Assembly: GCA_038373865.1 (NCBI GenBank)
Contig: JAXGGA010001048.1
Coordinates: forward strand, 62,001-126,000
Direction: 5' to 3'
DNA length: 64,000 nt
Source: Uloborus plumipes
Lineage: Eukaryota; Arthropoda; Arachnida; Araneae; Uloboridae
Shown here: piece by piece, positions 1 through 11,228 of the stretch
Layout of the letters: each line of letters starts with the position of its first letter
Position numbering within the stretch: position 1 is the stretch's first letter
The notes under the pieces: model-generated
Databases searched by the model: none
Told to the model about the DNA's origin: nothing
The model's input: only the letters and a program-made list of their open reading frames with translations
Program-made: the position numbers and the translations under genes

Positions 1-928
1 TCTTTTATTGTCAGTTCTCAAAAAAAAAATAAATTAATAAATAATAAATTAATAAATAAATAAATAAAAGGGGAATGGTGCACTTTTTCTCTTCAGAAAA
101 AAATAGTTTTTATAGCAATAATATCCAGAAATTTTACAAAACTACTATTCAAAATTTTCTTGCATTAATTTTGAAGAATCATTCTCTCACCTTTTGCACT
201 GCTATAATGCATCTCTGTATATGGCGTGGGTTGGAATGGTGAATAATTCAAGGGAGATCTCCCCCCTATATGATGAGCCCACAGCCCAGGGCCGCCAAAT
301 TCTCAACACCCCCCCAGATATTTCAGCTAGCGACGGCCCTGAACGTGTGCAAAATACGATTGTAAAACAAAGTATTTCGAACTAAATAAATCGTTCTTCA
401 TTCCTTTACAAATTATCTAATCGAAAAGAATTCATGTAGTAACCAGAGATTCATGTGGACAACAAAGAATAGGAATTTCTAATGTCACATCACCTTCAAT
501 GACGTTTACTACCCGCAGTAACGTTATGTGAATAATGCATAAATAAATTAAAGCAGTTTTTGCTTAATGCAAGGGGATCCTGCAATTTCGAGTTATTTCA
601 CGCCCTAAACATCCTAAGCATGTACACAATGTACATAGGTAAAATTGTGTATTACAACTAAATTAATATTTCTAAGGAAAAACAAGCAGTAAAAACTGCA
701 ATAGACTGGTACTAAGATAGGAAATGCTTATTCTGCATCAAGAACGTAAGCAATACGTTCAAATTTTATCACATAATGAAAAGTTTTTGTAATATAGCCA
801 CATGTCCATGCTAAAAGGAGCGATTCAAGTGTTAAACCTCTCCCATTCAAAAAATAAAGTAACTAATTAGTAAAAAACTTTTAGTATAAGGTAATTTTAG
901 AGTAAGTGCTTCTTAACACAAAGACTAA
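1..928. other. AT-rich stretch, nothing recognised
   Basis: No coding exon, RNA gene or transposon end is visible here. Positions 30-68 are an A-rich (AAAT)n-like simple repeat. The short open frame near 194-385 is interrupted by low-complexity C runs and shows no protein motif. Confidence 0.4.
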
Positions 929-1116
929 GAGCCGAATTCAAGTGAAACACCATTGCAATCGCTTCGAGGCGATCGCAATTGCAATCGCTACTGGAAGTCG
1001 AATTACGATAGAATAGCATCTCGTAGCGATTGTAACGTTTCACTTGAATCCAAATATGGGAATTTGCGATTGCATTGGTGAGTTGCGATCGTCCGTGTGT
1101 CACTTGAATCCCGGCC
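929..1116 (-). mobile_element. 188-bp PIF/Harbinger-like MITE, copy 1
   Basis: The left end reads GAGCCGAATTCAAGTGAAAC and the right end is an imperfect inverted copy (GTGTCACTTGAATCCCGGCC). It is flanked by TAA (926-928) on the left and TAC on the right. The same 188-bp element lies at 25064-25251 in the opposite orientation, and a longer relative with the same ends occurs twice at 34.9-35.6 kb. Three-base TWA-type flanks on the better preserved copies suggest PIF/Harbinger mobilisation. The conceptual peptide in this copy is only the translation of the repeat and is not a gene. Confidence 0.75.
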
Positions 1117-1560
1117 TACAATGCGACTCTTATGGAAAGTCGCGAGATGGCCACAAGAGGGTTCCCGTTGTGCGACGGTCAAGAAACGTCACTGCAAAGT
1201 CATCAATAGGTTGCTGCAGCTACTTAAGCAACGTCACAAAGCGATGTTTCAGTGACGTCCCAAGTAGCACACTTCGTTTTATAAAGGTTGTACAATGGTT
1301 GTAAACGTTGTGACAACCGCTTTAAAACGTTCATGAAACGTTGTAACCTTATTTGTGCTACTTGGGATCTTTGGCCTGTCACCATTTATTGTTGCAGCGA
1401 CGTCGCAGTGAAGTTACAAGTAACATGCCACAAATATATCACATCGTGACTCCTATGAGACATCACACTTGAGACTGTAACTTTGCAATTGTGGCCACTG
1501 TGACGTCGATGTAACTTTTCCGTGACTGCTATCAGAGTATGCATTCGCTTTTTTTAGTAA
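1117..1560. repeat. Decayed GACGTC-rich repeat hosting a nested element
   Basis: This stretch is richer in GC than its surroundings and is full of short inverted motifs. Examples are GCGACT...AGTCGC at its start and several GACGTC, TGACGTC and CGACGTCG palindromes. It is split by the small element at 1258-1367. It looks like an old dispersed repeat, but no clean outer ends or target duplication could be found. Confidence 0.4.
1258..1367. mobile_element. 110-bp MITE with TCCCAAGTAGCACA ends
   Basis: The 14-bp terminal inverted repeats TCCCAAGTAGCACA (1258-1271) and TGTGCTACTTGGGA (1354-1367) are exact. The interior holds repeated AACGTTGT/AAACGTT motifs. No convincing target duplication was found, so the superfamily is left open. 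It sits inside the GACGTC-rich repeat and is therefore the younger of the two. Confidence 0.6.
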
Positions 1561-1800
1561 CCATATGCAACCACCCCTTTATTTATTATAATTATCCTTT
1601 AGTATTTTCTGAAGGAGATTATCTATGACTTTGCCGTTTGAAGTAACGAAATAATTCTAAGACGATCCCAGTGTGCTTGAAAAAAAAAAAAAAAAAACCA
1701 AGTGAAGGACAATAAGTCCGCTTAACAAACATTAGATAATTTTTGTCAGTGCATACTAATGCCTCTGTTCCTGCTTATCTTTCACCAAACTATCTCTTTT

Positions 1801-2098
1801 CATGCAATACACCGCCAACTCGGCCATTTCGATCCATGGACTGCAGTTTCGTACTTATTATGCACTCATCAGCATGGAATACGAAACTAGCCGAGTTGGA
1901 GGCAAAAATCCTCTTATAAAGTAAAGAGAGCCGAAAAAAACTGGTAGCTAATGTGAAATTAGAATACCAGCGAGCGACCGCACTGTACGGTACAACTCGT
2001 TTTACAAATTGTACCATACGAGTTGTACTATGAGTGCATAATAAGCACGAAACTGTAGTCCATGGATCGAAATGGCCGAGTTGGCGGTGTATTGCATG
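1801..2098. repeat. 298-bp inverted repeat with 68-bp arms
   Basis: Arms 1801-1868 and 2031-2098 are reverse complements with two mismatches. The loop contains a second, smaller inverted repeat (GTACAACTCGT at 1990-2000 with its complement at 2018-2028). It also holds a diverged third copy of the CCGAGTTGG segment near 1890-1900. This is most simply a fold-back or MITE-type element. Open frames in this interval only translate the arms. Confidence 0.7.
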
Positions 2099-3130
2099 TT
2101 CCTGCCTTAGCTCTTACTTAGGGGCGGTTACTCACTGCTTTATATCTATTTCACTTCAGTTGCTTCAATTTATGCAATCCTCAATGTTGTGTCAATGTGT
2201 TGAAGTTGGCTTCTATTTTTTTTAATTGCAATCACAACTGAAAAGCCAGTTTTGGAATAATATGTTGCTGCAAATAGTAGTCGCAGTTGAATTGCCTTAT
2301 GCTTAACTTTGGGCATGCATTTTCTAATTTATTCCGAAGTTTGATAAAGCCATTTACAACCATATGATGCTTGAAATAGTCCTTCAAAGCTCAGCATTTT
2401 TTTTTTTTTTGGGGGGGGGGGGGGGTATATCATTCAAGCAAAACTTATTTATGGATTCAATAGCTTTTCGTATTCAAACAAAAGTGGCCGCAAGACGGAC
2501 TGAATTTAAAACTTTTACGTCCCAAAGTATGTTTGAGCCGTCCTGATTGCAATCCGCACGGAATGCATAGATAAAAAGGTTTTTTTTAAAAACAAGAATG
2601 ATAATTAAACTCTAATTATGAAGAGAAGTAATTCGGTAAAATAAGACGAGCACTTCGGTCATCTTACCAAAATGAATAATATGGCCCAATTATTGTTACC
2701 ATTTACAATGTTGAAAAGGTGGAAAAGAAAAATTAAATTCTACTTTTTAGAAATTATCGGCATAGATTTGTGTAGCCCCATATACCAAAAATCTCTAAGG
2801 TGAAATAAGTGTTATTTAAAAGGGTAAAATATCTCAAGAGTCCAAAAAAAAAAAAAAAAAACACATTTATATTTTTCATTTAAAACAGGTTTGGAATTGC
2901 ATAGCATATCATTGAAATGAATTTTTATTCCTCAAAAAGAAGAATTCTATTTCATAAACACTACACCTATCACTTTTATGTTACAACAACATGCCTGTCC
3001 CAGACGAAAATAAAACAATTTAAAGAATTCGAAATAAAAGTTACCCAAACCGGCATTCCTCCGTAAAGAAATAAAAGGAAAAAATGCCTTGAAAAAAAAC
3101 GAAAATAAAAGCACTTCCGCGTAAAGAAAG
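2099..3130. other. AT-rich stretch with a poly-T/poly-G junction
   Basis: No gene or repeat end is recognised. A run of T is followed directly by 15 G at 2411-2425, one of many long homopolymer G or C tracts in this window. The open frames at 2947-3309 on the minus strand are low-complexity Phe/Lys-rich translations of AAAAG-type sequence. Confidence 0.4.
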
Positions 3131-3189
3131 ACAGCAGACAGAAAAAAAAGCAAGAAAAAGAAATAAATAAAAAGTCGAGGGATAAAAAA

Positions 3190-3440
3190 AAAAGCCACCC
3201 CGAGATGGGGGCGGGGGACAGCAGCGCGCCCGAGCACCTTAGTGTCAATGGAAGTGGCGGCATCTTTTCTCTCAAGGTCAGAGCGGTCATCAATAACGAG
3301 AAGGGTCACGTGATGAAAAGAATGAGGTGAGGGCGAGGAGGGTTTCCCCGATCACGTGAAGACGTATAGCACAGGCGGCCACCTGTTTCCAAAAAGAATC
3401 AGCTGATGGGGCGCACATGGTATTTACCATAACAGGTGGA
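3190..3440. promoter_or_regulatory. GC-richer patch with five E-boxes (possible enhancer or promoter)
   Basis: Two identical palindromic octamers TCACGTGA occur at 3306-3313 and 3352-3359. They are followed by CACCTG (3380-3385), CAGCTG (3400-3405) and CAGGTG (3433-3438). TCACGTGA is the core bound by MITF/TFE and USF-type bHLH-zipper factors, and CAGCTG/CACCTG by other bHLH or Snail-type factors. The patch stands out against the AT-rich surroundings and also contains GCGCGCCC. No transcript start or exon could be assigned, so a regulatory role is inferred from motif clustering only. Confidence 0.35.
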
Positions 3441-3450
3441 ATGAGGAAAG

Positions 3451-4848
3451 TTTTTTATTCTGCAAAAAATAGCTTTTTTTTTCTCCTAAGATTAAATGAA
3501 GCAGCATGAGTGCTTAAGCAATTGAAGTAAAAGTGCACGATAAAAGTGTCATTATCAATTTTGAATTAAGAAAAGCATGCTTTGTTTAAGAGTGTTAGAG
3601 ATAAAAGAATGCTTTTTTTTTCAATTTCTGAGCAACTAAGACTTCAAAAATTACCGTTCTAAATTCTTCAAAATCACAATAACAGCAATTATTTCTGAAT
3701 CACATCATCGTCACAAAATATTTTGAAGGAAGGGGATTAGAAGACTACGTTCAGCACTCTAAATACATCTGATTTCTTTGTTAAGCTGAACGGTAAGTCT
3801 TGTCAGTAAAAAAATGTACAACATTTAAAGTAATTTCTTAGTTTTTTCTTAATTTTGTTCTACAGCAAATGCAAGAGTTGAAAAGAGCAAAGAACAAATA
3901 CAAAACCAAAACATTTTCTCTTTTGGCAATAATTCCATATTAAATTACGCATTAATTTGAAAAGATGCAGAAATATTTCCTAGAACAAGTTCAGTAATTG
4001 CAAATCTAAAATAACACGATATCATAGGTTTGTTGCAAGTAATAAAGCATTTTATAAATGACCATGGACCTTGCCCATTTTAGTCTTGTTCTCGTTCTGG
4101 CTCTGTTTTTCAGCTTTTAATGTTATCCCAGAGACTTCCTTTTTTCCTGTGCTTTACTAATGTTTATTGTTATTTTCAATATCAAATTAGTTGTTAAAAC
4201 ATGGTAGATGCCTAATATTTTTTTTCTAAAACTATTACTTCTTTCTTTAAATGGTTTTTACCTTACAGGTAAACGTTGGCTTTGAGCGTCTGCAATTAAC
4301 ACTCAAACAAGAGAATTCCACAAACTTAGTCGATCTTTTTATAACATAGTGCGGTAATAATTTAAATCAGTTATCTATATATGACGGAGGCTGGAAAATA
4401 ACTAGAAGCAGAGCCTGTTTAACTCTCGAAGTCGGAGGAAGCTCGGTATCATCTCGGGGCTCCCCATTTTTAGGTTGGGGAAGTTTTTTCCGACTCTACA
4501 CACATTAAATGAAACAAAACTTACTAATGCTACAAATATGATTTCCAAAACAGTTAAGGTTGATTTTAGTTTGTTTCTCCCTCTCCTACAGTAACACACA
4601 GAAATTTTGCACATTATATATGGTTGCACTGGAATTCTGTGGTTAGTTGTTGAATCAAATTTATCACTTCATAGAATTCATTGACTGTTTTTCTGTACAT
4701 TGTAACAAAGTGAAGTCAAATCATCCATTTGAAAGTACCTTAGAGGGACTACAAGATTTTTATTGAGGCAACTACTTTTACATTCTCTGGAAAAATGCAT
4801 TTAAAACCAGAAACATTTTCTTTGTTTTAAATCGCAGTTTTCAGTCCT
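3451..4848. other. AT-rich stretch, nothing recognised
   Basis: No exon, RNA gene or repeat end is recognised in this stretch. Confidence 0.35.
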
Positions 4849-4856
4849 TTTTGAGC

Positions 4857-4930
4857 CCGTATATATGAATACATTGGTTTCTCAAAGACAGGGCATTGAC
4901 CCCCTGCCCCCCCCCCCTAAATGACAGGCC
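4857..4930. mobile_element. 74-bp truncated hAT-type MITE
   Basis: The sequence TACATTGGTTTCTCAAA...CCCCTAAATGACAGGCC matches the right half of the element at 51141-51315. It is flanked by a perfect 8-bp direct repeat TTTTGAGC (4849-4856 and 4931-4938), the target-duplication size of hAT transposons. The left terminus is missing, so this is an internally deleted or left-truncated copy. Confidence 0.55.
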
Positions 4931-5284
4931 TTTTGAGCTCTCTGGAAATTTTGAGGGGAAGCTCAAGCTTCCTGAGCCTTTTCTGTGATTTAGTCTTAAT
5001 TAGAAGGCACTACTGAGTAAAATAGTTCTAAATCATTTGATAAATGATGACATCACACGCTTCTCTTTTTATTCGTTTGTGGCGTGATAAAGCTATTTTC
5101 AATCAAACTTTCAACAAAAATGGCAGGAAAGTTTGATATAGGTTTAAATTCAGAAAGCGGTACCCAATATGCCCCTCTTACAGACAAAGGAAGTGATACA
5201 CTCTACCTAAGATAGGGTAAAACAGATCTTAAGATGTCGAAAAGACTACTTAGAGAGAACAGAAATTGTGCTCTTTTTTTTTTT

Positions 5285-5357
5285 ACTCAGTAACAGACGC
5301 ATCTTTAAGATGCGTCGCTTTCCCTGCACTCTCGCGGAGGCCCCGCTGTTACTGAGT
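5285..5357. repeat. Compact cruciform: 12-bp stem enclosing a 10-bp hairpin
   Basis: The outer arms ACTCAGTAACAG (5285-5296) and CTGTTACTGAGT (5346-5357) are perfect. Directly inside, GACGCATCTT (5296-5305) and AAGATGCGTC (5307-5316) form a second perfect stem around one T. The rest is GC-rich, in sharp contrast to the poly-T and AT-rich flanks. It could be a very small fold-back element or a structured RNA. No Pol III boxes or target duplication were found. Confidence 0.5.
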
Positions 5358-6414
5358 CAAAAATTATTATTTATTTTTTTTTTCTGGAAATCTTCAAAAG
5401 TTAACAGCATAATATAGAAATAGAGTCCATAATTATTTTCACACAGATCATGCAATGAAACAATGATTTAACATGTTTAGAATTTTTCAGAGCGCATTTG
5501 CAACAATTGATACGTTTTTTTTTTTTAATTTAATTACCATGACTCATTCATCGGTTGGCCAAGCTATTTCTGGGTCCAGCACAACTAGGAGAAATCTTAT
5601 TGTTCTGGTTCTGCTCAACTTCTGACATCATCTTCCAATAAAAGACACTTGTGACAAGCAAATCAAAAGATAACTGTAGCCGAAAAGAAAACTACAACGA
5701 AGAGGCTTTTTGGGAGACGTAAAAGCCAAAAAGGAAGTTGAAGAAGACTTCTGCTATGTAGTGACTCAGATGGCTAGAGTGCGTGTAGAAATCATAGGTC
5801 CACTCTCAAATTTGAAATTTATAGCTCTTTATTGAGAATAAGAACCCCTTTTTTAACCCTGATAATTAGAACACTCCTTGGTATGAAGATTTAGGAAGAA
5901 TTATTTCATATATAATTGACTCAATTTTGTGTGATTTCAAACTTCATTTTAAGACTTTCAAAAATATAAGTTATAATCATTTGCATCAATACGGTTTGAG
6001 TTTAATTTGCTTAAATAACGTAGTTGAATCTTAGTGTAGGATTACACTGCCGGTTTTACTGTTTTGGAGCAGCAGATTTTAAACAAGCAAAATGGGTCAC
6101 CGTTGTAGTCTTTCATTAGTTGTTGAGCAGAGAAAAATTCGTACGCTCAATAAGTGTAAAAAATCCAACACAGAAATAGATTGTTTTAAACATATCCCAC
6201 AGTGTTGTGTCCGCTTTTTTGCGACTTGGATATGCTTCAAACAACAAAAAATCATCTAGGAGTTCAATCAGAAGTAATACCTCGACAGCAAAATGCTACC
6301 GTAAAGGATTTAAATTCTAGAAATATGAGCTCACCCACTTCAGCTGAAAACATACCCTCTAATACGTAAATCAACAGAACATAATGTGATATAGAAGTCC
6401 GGCAATTTTGTTTA

Positions 6415-6451
<37 letters not shown>

Positions 6452-9158
6452 CACCAAAATTCAGTAAAATGCAAAGAAAAGCAGTTGGAATTCGCAAGGG
6501 AGGTGGTGTCTTGGATAGAGCAGTAGCATTGAGTAACATGCAATAATGAAATAATAATAATATTTCCGTTTTTGTTGAGGGCTTGAGACAAAAACTTTTA
6601 AAATAACCGCTAGAATTAGCGTTATTTAACACGTTTTGGTATATCAGTAGGATATCCATTCGAGAGTTGTTTCAGATTTGTTGAACTTTTTATTTTTGAG
6701 ATAATATTGCAGTGCTCAAGTTTGGCGAAGTTGGCAAATCCTTAAAAATATACACAGATGTATGTTTACATTAGACGTAATGATAATGAGCATTATAATG
6801 GATTATTACGCTGTAACCTCTAATTAAAAAAACATTATCAGTAAGAACATTTTCTCTATTATTTATTTGTATTTAGCACTTCAACATGCAGGTGAGACAG
6901 GACATTTTACACTCTGTTATGCACCTTTATCGTGAGAGTTGTGTTTAAAATGCAGAAAAAATATCTGTTTCAACATATTATTTTATTGCTTACCAATTTG
7001 TGCAATGAAATTAAAAAATAATAATAATAATAATGACATCTTAAGCAGAAATTATAATGCATAAGTGGGAAGATATAAGATTATGGGTGTTCACATCTAT
7101 CTGCTCTATTTTTCAAACTTCTATATAACAAATAACGGTTTTTACGCAATAACAAAGGTTATACTTAAATGGCTCCAACTTTATAAAAATAATCAGTGGC
7201 ATAGCAAAGGAATTTTTTCAAACATTTCAGTAATGCTTGTATTACACAATTACAGTATTACTTTTAACAATAAACAATACATGGGCCATAGATGTATGTA
7301 TTTTTCAATCGCTTTAGCTTAATCTGACAAGTACAATAAGTTTTGAAGCACTAAATTTATGATTTTATAAAATAATAAGGGGAAGTAGGCGAGAAGGTAG
7401 CCCAATGGGACATGAGTAGAACAAATGGTATTTTTTTATATGATTCAAGTAATAAAAATTCGAAAACTATGCCATATTTTAGTTAATTCAAATGGTAACA
7501 CCGTGAAAACTATACCCAAAACCTAAAACCCAAAACCTATACTGTATGGATGTTCAAAATCAACTAAAAAATGAGTATAACTTCATGATGAATCAAGATG
7601 TTTTTCCAGGTTAAAATAAACTTTTTATCATCCTTTATATTCCACTTTTCTCCTTCTTTTTAGTACCATTGGATGTTTAACTTGTTGTTCCTTCATAATT
7701 TTCGATTAAGCATTATTTTACAAAGATTTTTTCAACTGAAATGTGCTAAATCATGATAACTATTTTCAAGTCTTGTTGTTTAAAAACAATTTTCATTTCT
7801 TCTGTGTACAATGTGCATTAAGTAATACCTGTATAATAGTACCTGTATTAAGTAATAATAATAATACGTAGTTGTGTGTGTGTGTGTAATATAGCTTATT
7901 TTTATGCGCATTTCTCAATGTTCCGCTGTTACTATGACCTGTCCCACTGCACCTGCCGGGGACACGTTTTTTTTTTCTTTTCTTTTTTTTCGAATACGTT
8001 TAAAAGAAAAACTAACATGAAAGCTACAAGTTGCCAAAATAACTTCATGTCTCAGGTATTCAAATTTTCTTCTAAATAAAAGTGAACGAAATTGCAATCA
8101 AACAAATGAAAATTGTCCTACTATGCTCTCTAGCTCTACATCATATGGATATATCTAAAAGCTAGAATACACTCTGACATAGCCTGTTAACATCAGAAAA
8201 AATATCATGCTATTGAGGCTTATACAGATAGAAGACTGAAATATTGATCAAGATTCACATTATCTGCGCCACTCTTGTTAAACTCAAAGAGTAAATAAAA
8301 ATTTAAAGATCATATTTTAAACATAGAGAACAAACTACGAATACGAATTACATCAGTCTTGATCACGCTGAGATGTTTACATAATTAGTATCTATAGGCG
8401 CAAACTCAGCAGAAAACAGTGACGAGGACTCCCCTTTTCAGTGTTTTTCATGAGATAAACAATTAAGGATTTCAGGACTTGTATAAATTATTTTCCACCC
8501 GCATATTATTTAAAAAGTAATGCAAGCACTAAGATGAGTAGTTATCATTTATGTTATAATTTCGTTTGATAAATATAATAATTGTGACTGCCACAAAACT
8601 AGTTATTTACAAACTTGTTTTTTTGCTATTCTATGGTAATTACAAAAAACAACAATTACTTTGACATTTTTAAAAACATTTTCAAAATTTATTTTAAGCG
8701 ATTATTTCATTTCTAAAGAAGCAATCTAACCCTTAGTCTACGAATTTGGTTATAGTGAAAAGTTGTTACCTGAAGAAGATTCAATATTTAAGGAATAATA
8801 ATAAAAAAGTCAAATGTTTTTTAAAGATTATTATATATTACGCAGAATCTAGGACACAATTACATTCCAAAATCATTCATGCATCTATTCAACAAAAAAT
8901 ATTACATTTTAAAGGCAATGGATCATGTTAGAAGCAATAGAAATTTGAAATTTTTCTGGCCTGAATACAAAACAACAAGAACAGAATTGCACCACAAGAA
9001 ATACTGCTAAAAATCTCGTTTCTACGCCTTTGTTTAAATGTATTCCCATTGTGTACCGAATAGAATTTCAAGAGAAATATGGTTCCTTGAATTCGACTTA
9101 AAGTAGTAGCTCACTCCCCCCCCCCCCTGTGTAACACTGTAAGTCTAGAATAATATCA
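5358..9158. other. Long AT-rich stretch, nothing recognised
   Basis: It holds only simple sequence: poly-A at about 6418-6447, ATA/AAT runs near 7015-7035, CCCAAAACCTAAAACC-like repetition near 7507-7535 and a (TG)n run near 7874-7888. No exon, RNA gene or repeat end was recognised. Confidence 0.35.
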
Positions 9159-9414
9159 TCACGAGAAACGTATATGACATCGTCTTTCTTGGATCTTAAA
9201 AGAAGAGAGCTTGGTCTCAGCATATACGATCTTACAACGGCGTTTGTTTTGGGCACTTGTGCGTCTGAGCAGCATCCGGTCGTTAATAGAAGTTGAAAGG
9301 GTAACTTCTAAAGTTTTTACAAGCAGGAGTTCGAGAATTAAAATATGGGTTGTCGTAGAGAAAGAGCTGTCAATAAAGATGGTCACTCATAGAAATTTCT
9401 TCAAGGAAATATAA
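9159..9414. other. Open interval of uncertain coding nature
   Basis: Both strands are open for about 65-75 codons and the base composition is more balanced than the flanks. The minus-strand frame (9386 to 9159) contains few low-complexity residues. I do not recognise a domain in either frame, and no splice sites give a convincing exon. It could be a decayed fragment of a transposon ORF. Confidence 0.15.
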
Positions 9415-11228
9415 AGCAAACATATTTGGAAGAAAAAGCAATACTTTCACAGACCAATCAAAATTTATGACAGAACATTATGAACGAACAATTTCAATAT
9501 TCAAAGAGGGTTAAGCAAAAAAGAGATTGGAGAGCGATATGATAATAATGTTCGATTATACCAAAAGGCGATATACAATATTATTGCTCTTATTAGCACT
9601 AATGCATAACACCAACTGTTTTGGTTATTTTATAATATCTAGTTTAATATTAATTCAGTTTGAGATTTTTTTCTAGGGAAAAACCGATCGCTGATCCAAA
9701 CAGTATATTAAATTCAAATTGAAAAAAATAATAAAGTTTTTAAAATGCGTGCTAAAAAGAAGTAGAAAGAAACAAAATGCTCTAAACCGGTGAAGATAAG
9801 TTGCTCGGAATTGCATTAGAAAGAGGAGGATGTAAATTATAGTTTCTCGTAGTTGCTCAAGAAGTGGGCACAGTAGCGATATTTTGTTATTAAAATAATT
9901 ATGTTAGTAACTACAATTTTGTGTTCGGGAAGTAAAGGGCTGCTTTATTTTAAAAAACAACGGGATCTAAGCTATATATTACTCAACTTTATTATTTATA
10001 CTCCTTATAGAATAGAAAAACTCTAATTCTCAACAGAAAACAAGATATACAATTACAGCAAACAGCACTTGTGAGCAAATTTCAGGCTGGTTTTGACGTA
10101 AAAAAACTTTAAACACACTACCTTGAAACTTTTGTCAGACAATACCCTTTGCCTTCCACGTAGAGAATTGAAGTTAACCAAAAAGTAGTAAGAAAAAGCT
10201 AATTAAAACAGAAATAAAAAATGTTCACCGAACCAAAAGTTTACAGATGGAGGGCGGAATTTTTTAATTTGTAAATTCCTCAAATAGTCTTAGCACCCCA
10301 ACGCTTTGACCGCTAGACTCTTCCTGCAGTATTACCTCGATTAATCCCTTTCAAATGCACTCTTTCATTCCTAAAGCGTGTAGGCATTAAATAAATAAAT
10401 CATGCTTAGGTTTTCAATTGTTGTGATTCAGTTATCTGTGTCCCAAAACCTACATTGATTCCCATTAGAAAATGCATTAGTCATACACCACTTACGAAGC
10501 TGAACGATCGTTTCAAACATGCGAGCAGCAATAACTCCTTCTGAAAGACATAACAGACTTAAGAATTAAGTTTTTTAGAATTATTTTACTCAGCAAAGAG
10601 TCGAGCGTTAAAATACACATTTTATAGTTATAACGAAGGGATTTGTGTAAATATAATCCCAAATAACTATTCTAATAACTAATATTTAAGAGCTATTTGT
10701 TTTGGGGCAATTGAATGGAAAATTGCTGCCTATAAATTTATGTTATAGACATAGATAGTGGTAGTTTCTTTCTCCTTCTTTCTTCTTTAAGGAGTTAAAT
10801 TACTTCTTGACATTGTTTTTGTAGTGAAATTCGTTTTGGAGGAGTACAATATACAAAAACAGTATAAGACCATGATAGGTATTAATTCCAAAAAAAAAAA
10901 ACCTTTATTAAAGAGGAGATAGAAGATGGGAGATAGCACTATTTCGACCTTCGGAATATTTGAAATTTTGAATTTCAAATTCTTAAAAAAACATTTAAAT
11001 GTAAGACATGAAAATCAAAATGTGCTAGTTACAGCAGAACACTACACAGTCCCATAAATCAACGATAATCAAACGTCAACCTTCTACAATAAAAATAACT
11101 TTTAAAAATTTTTGAAATCATTCTAATTATTTTAACTTAAACACAAACAGTCGGAGAGAAGGACAGCAAAATAGGATCATCATTAGGTTACATAATTGCA
11201 CAGCAGGATTTTATAAGAAAATAAACAC
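9415..11228. other. AT-rich stretch, nothing recognised
   Basis: No exon or repeat terminus was found. Near 10280-10330 the minus strand faintly resembles the first half of a tRNA-Ser (CTAGCGGTCAAAGC...TGCTAA), but no B box or acceptor stem follows. Confidence 0.35.

Noticed and set aside
897..1103. 68-codon frame shared with 25077-25352
   Set aside because: The conserved peptide is explained by the shared 188-bp MITE, whose terminal repeats span the frame.
2947..3309. 120- and 105-codon minus-strand frames
   Set aside because: Phe/Leu-rich translation of AAAAG/AAATAA low-complexity sequence in two overlapping frames; no domain, no splice context.
7507..7535. Telomere-like CCTAAAACCCAAAACC
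   Set aside because: Only two or three irregular units and not the arthropod TTAGG repeat; treated as simple sequence.
10280..10330. tRNA-Ser-like segment on the minus strand
   Set aside because: Only an A-box-like part and TGCTAA are visible; no B box, T-arm or acceptor stem follows.
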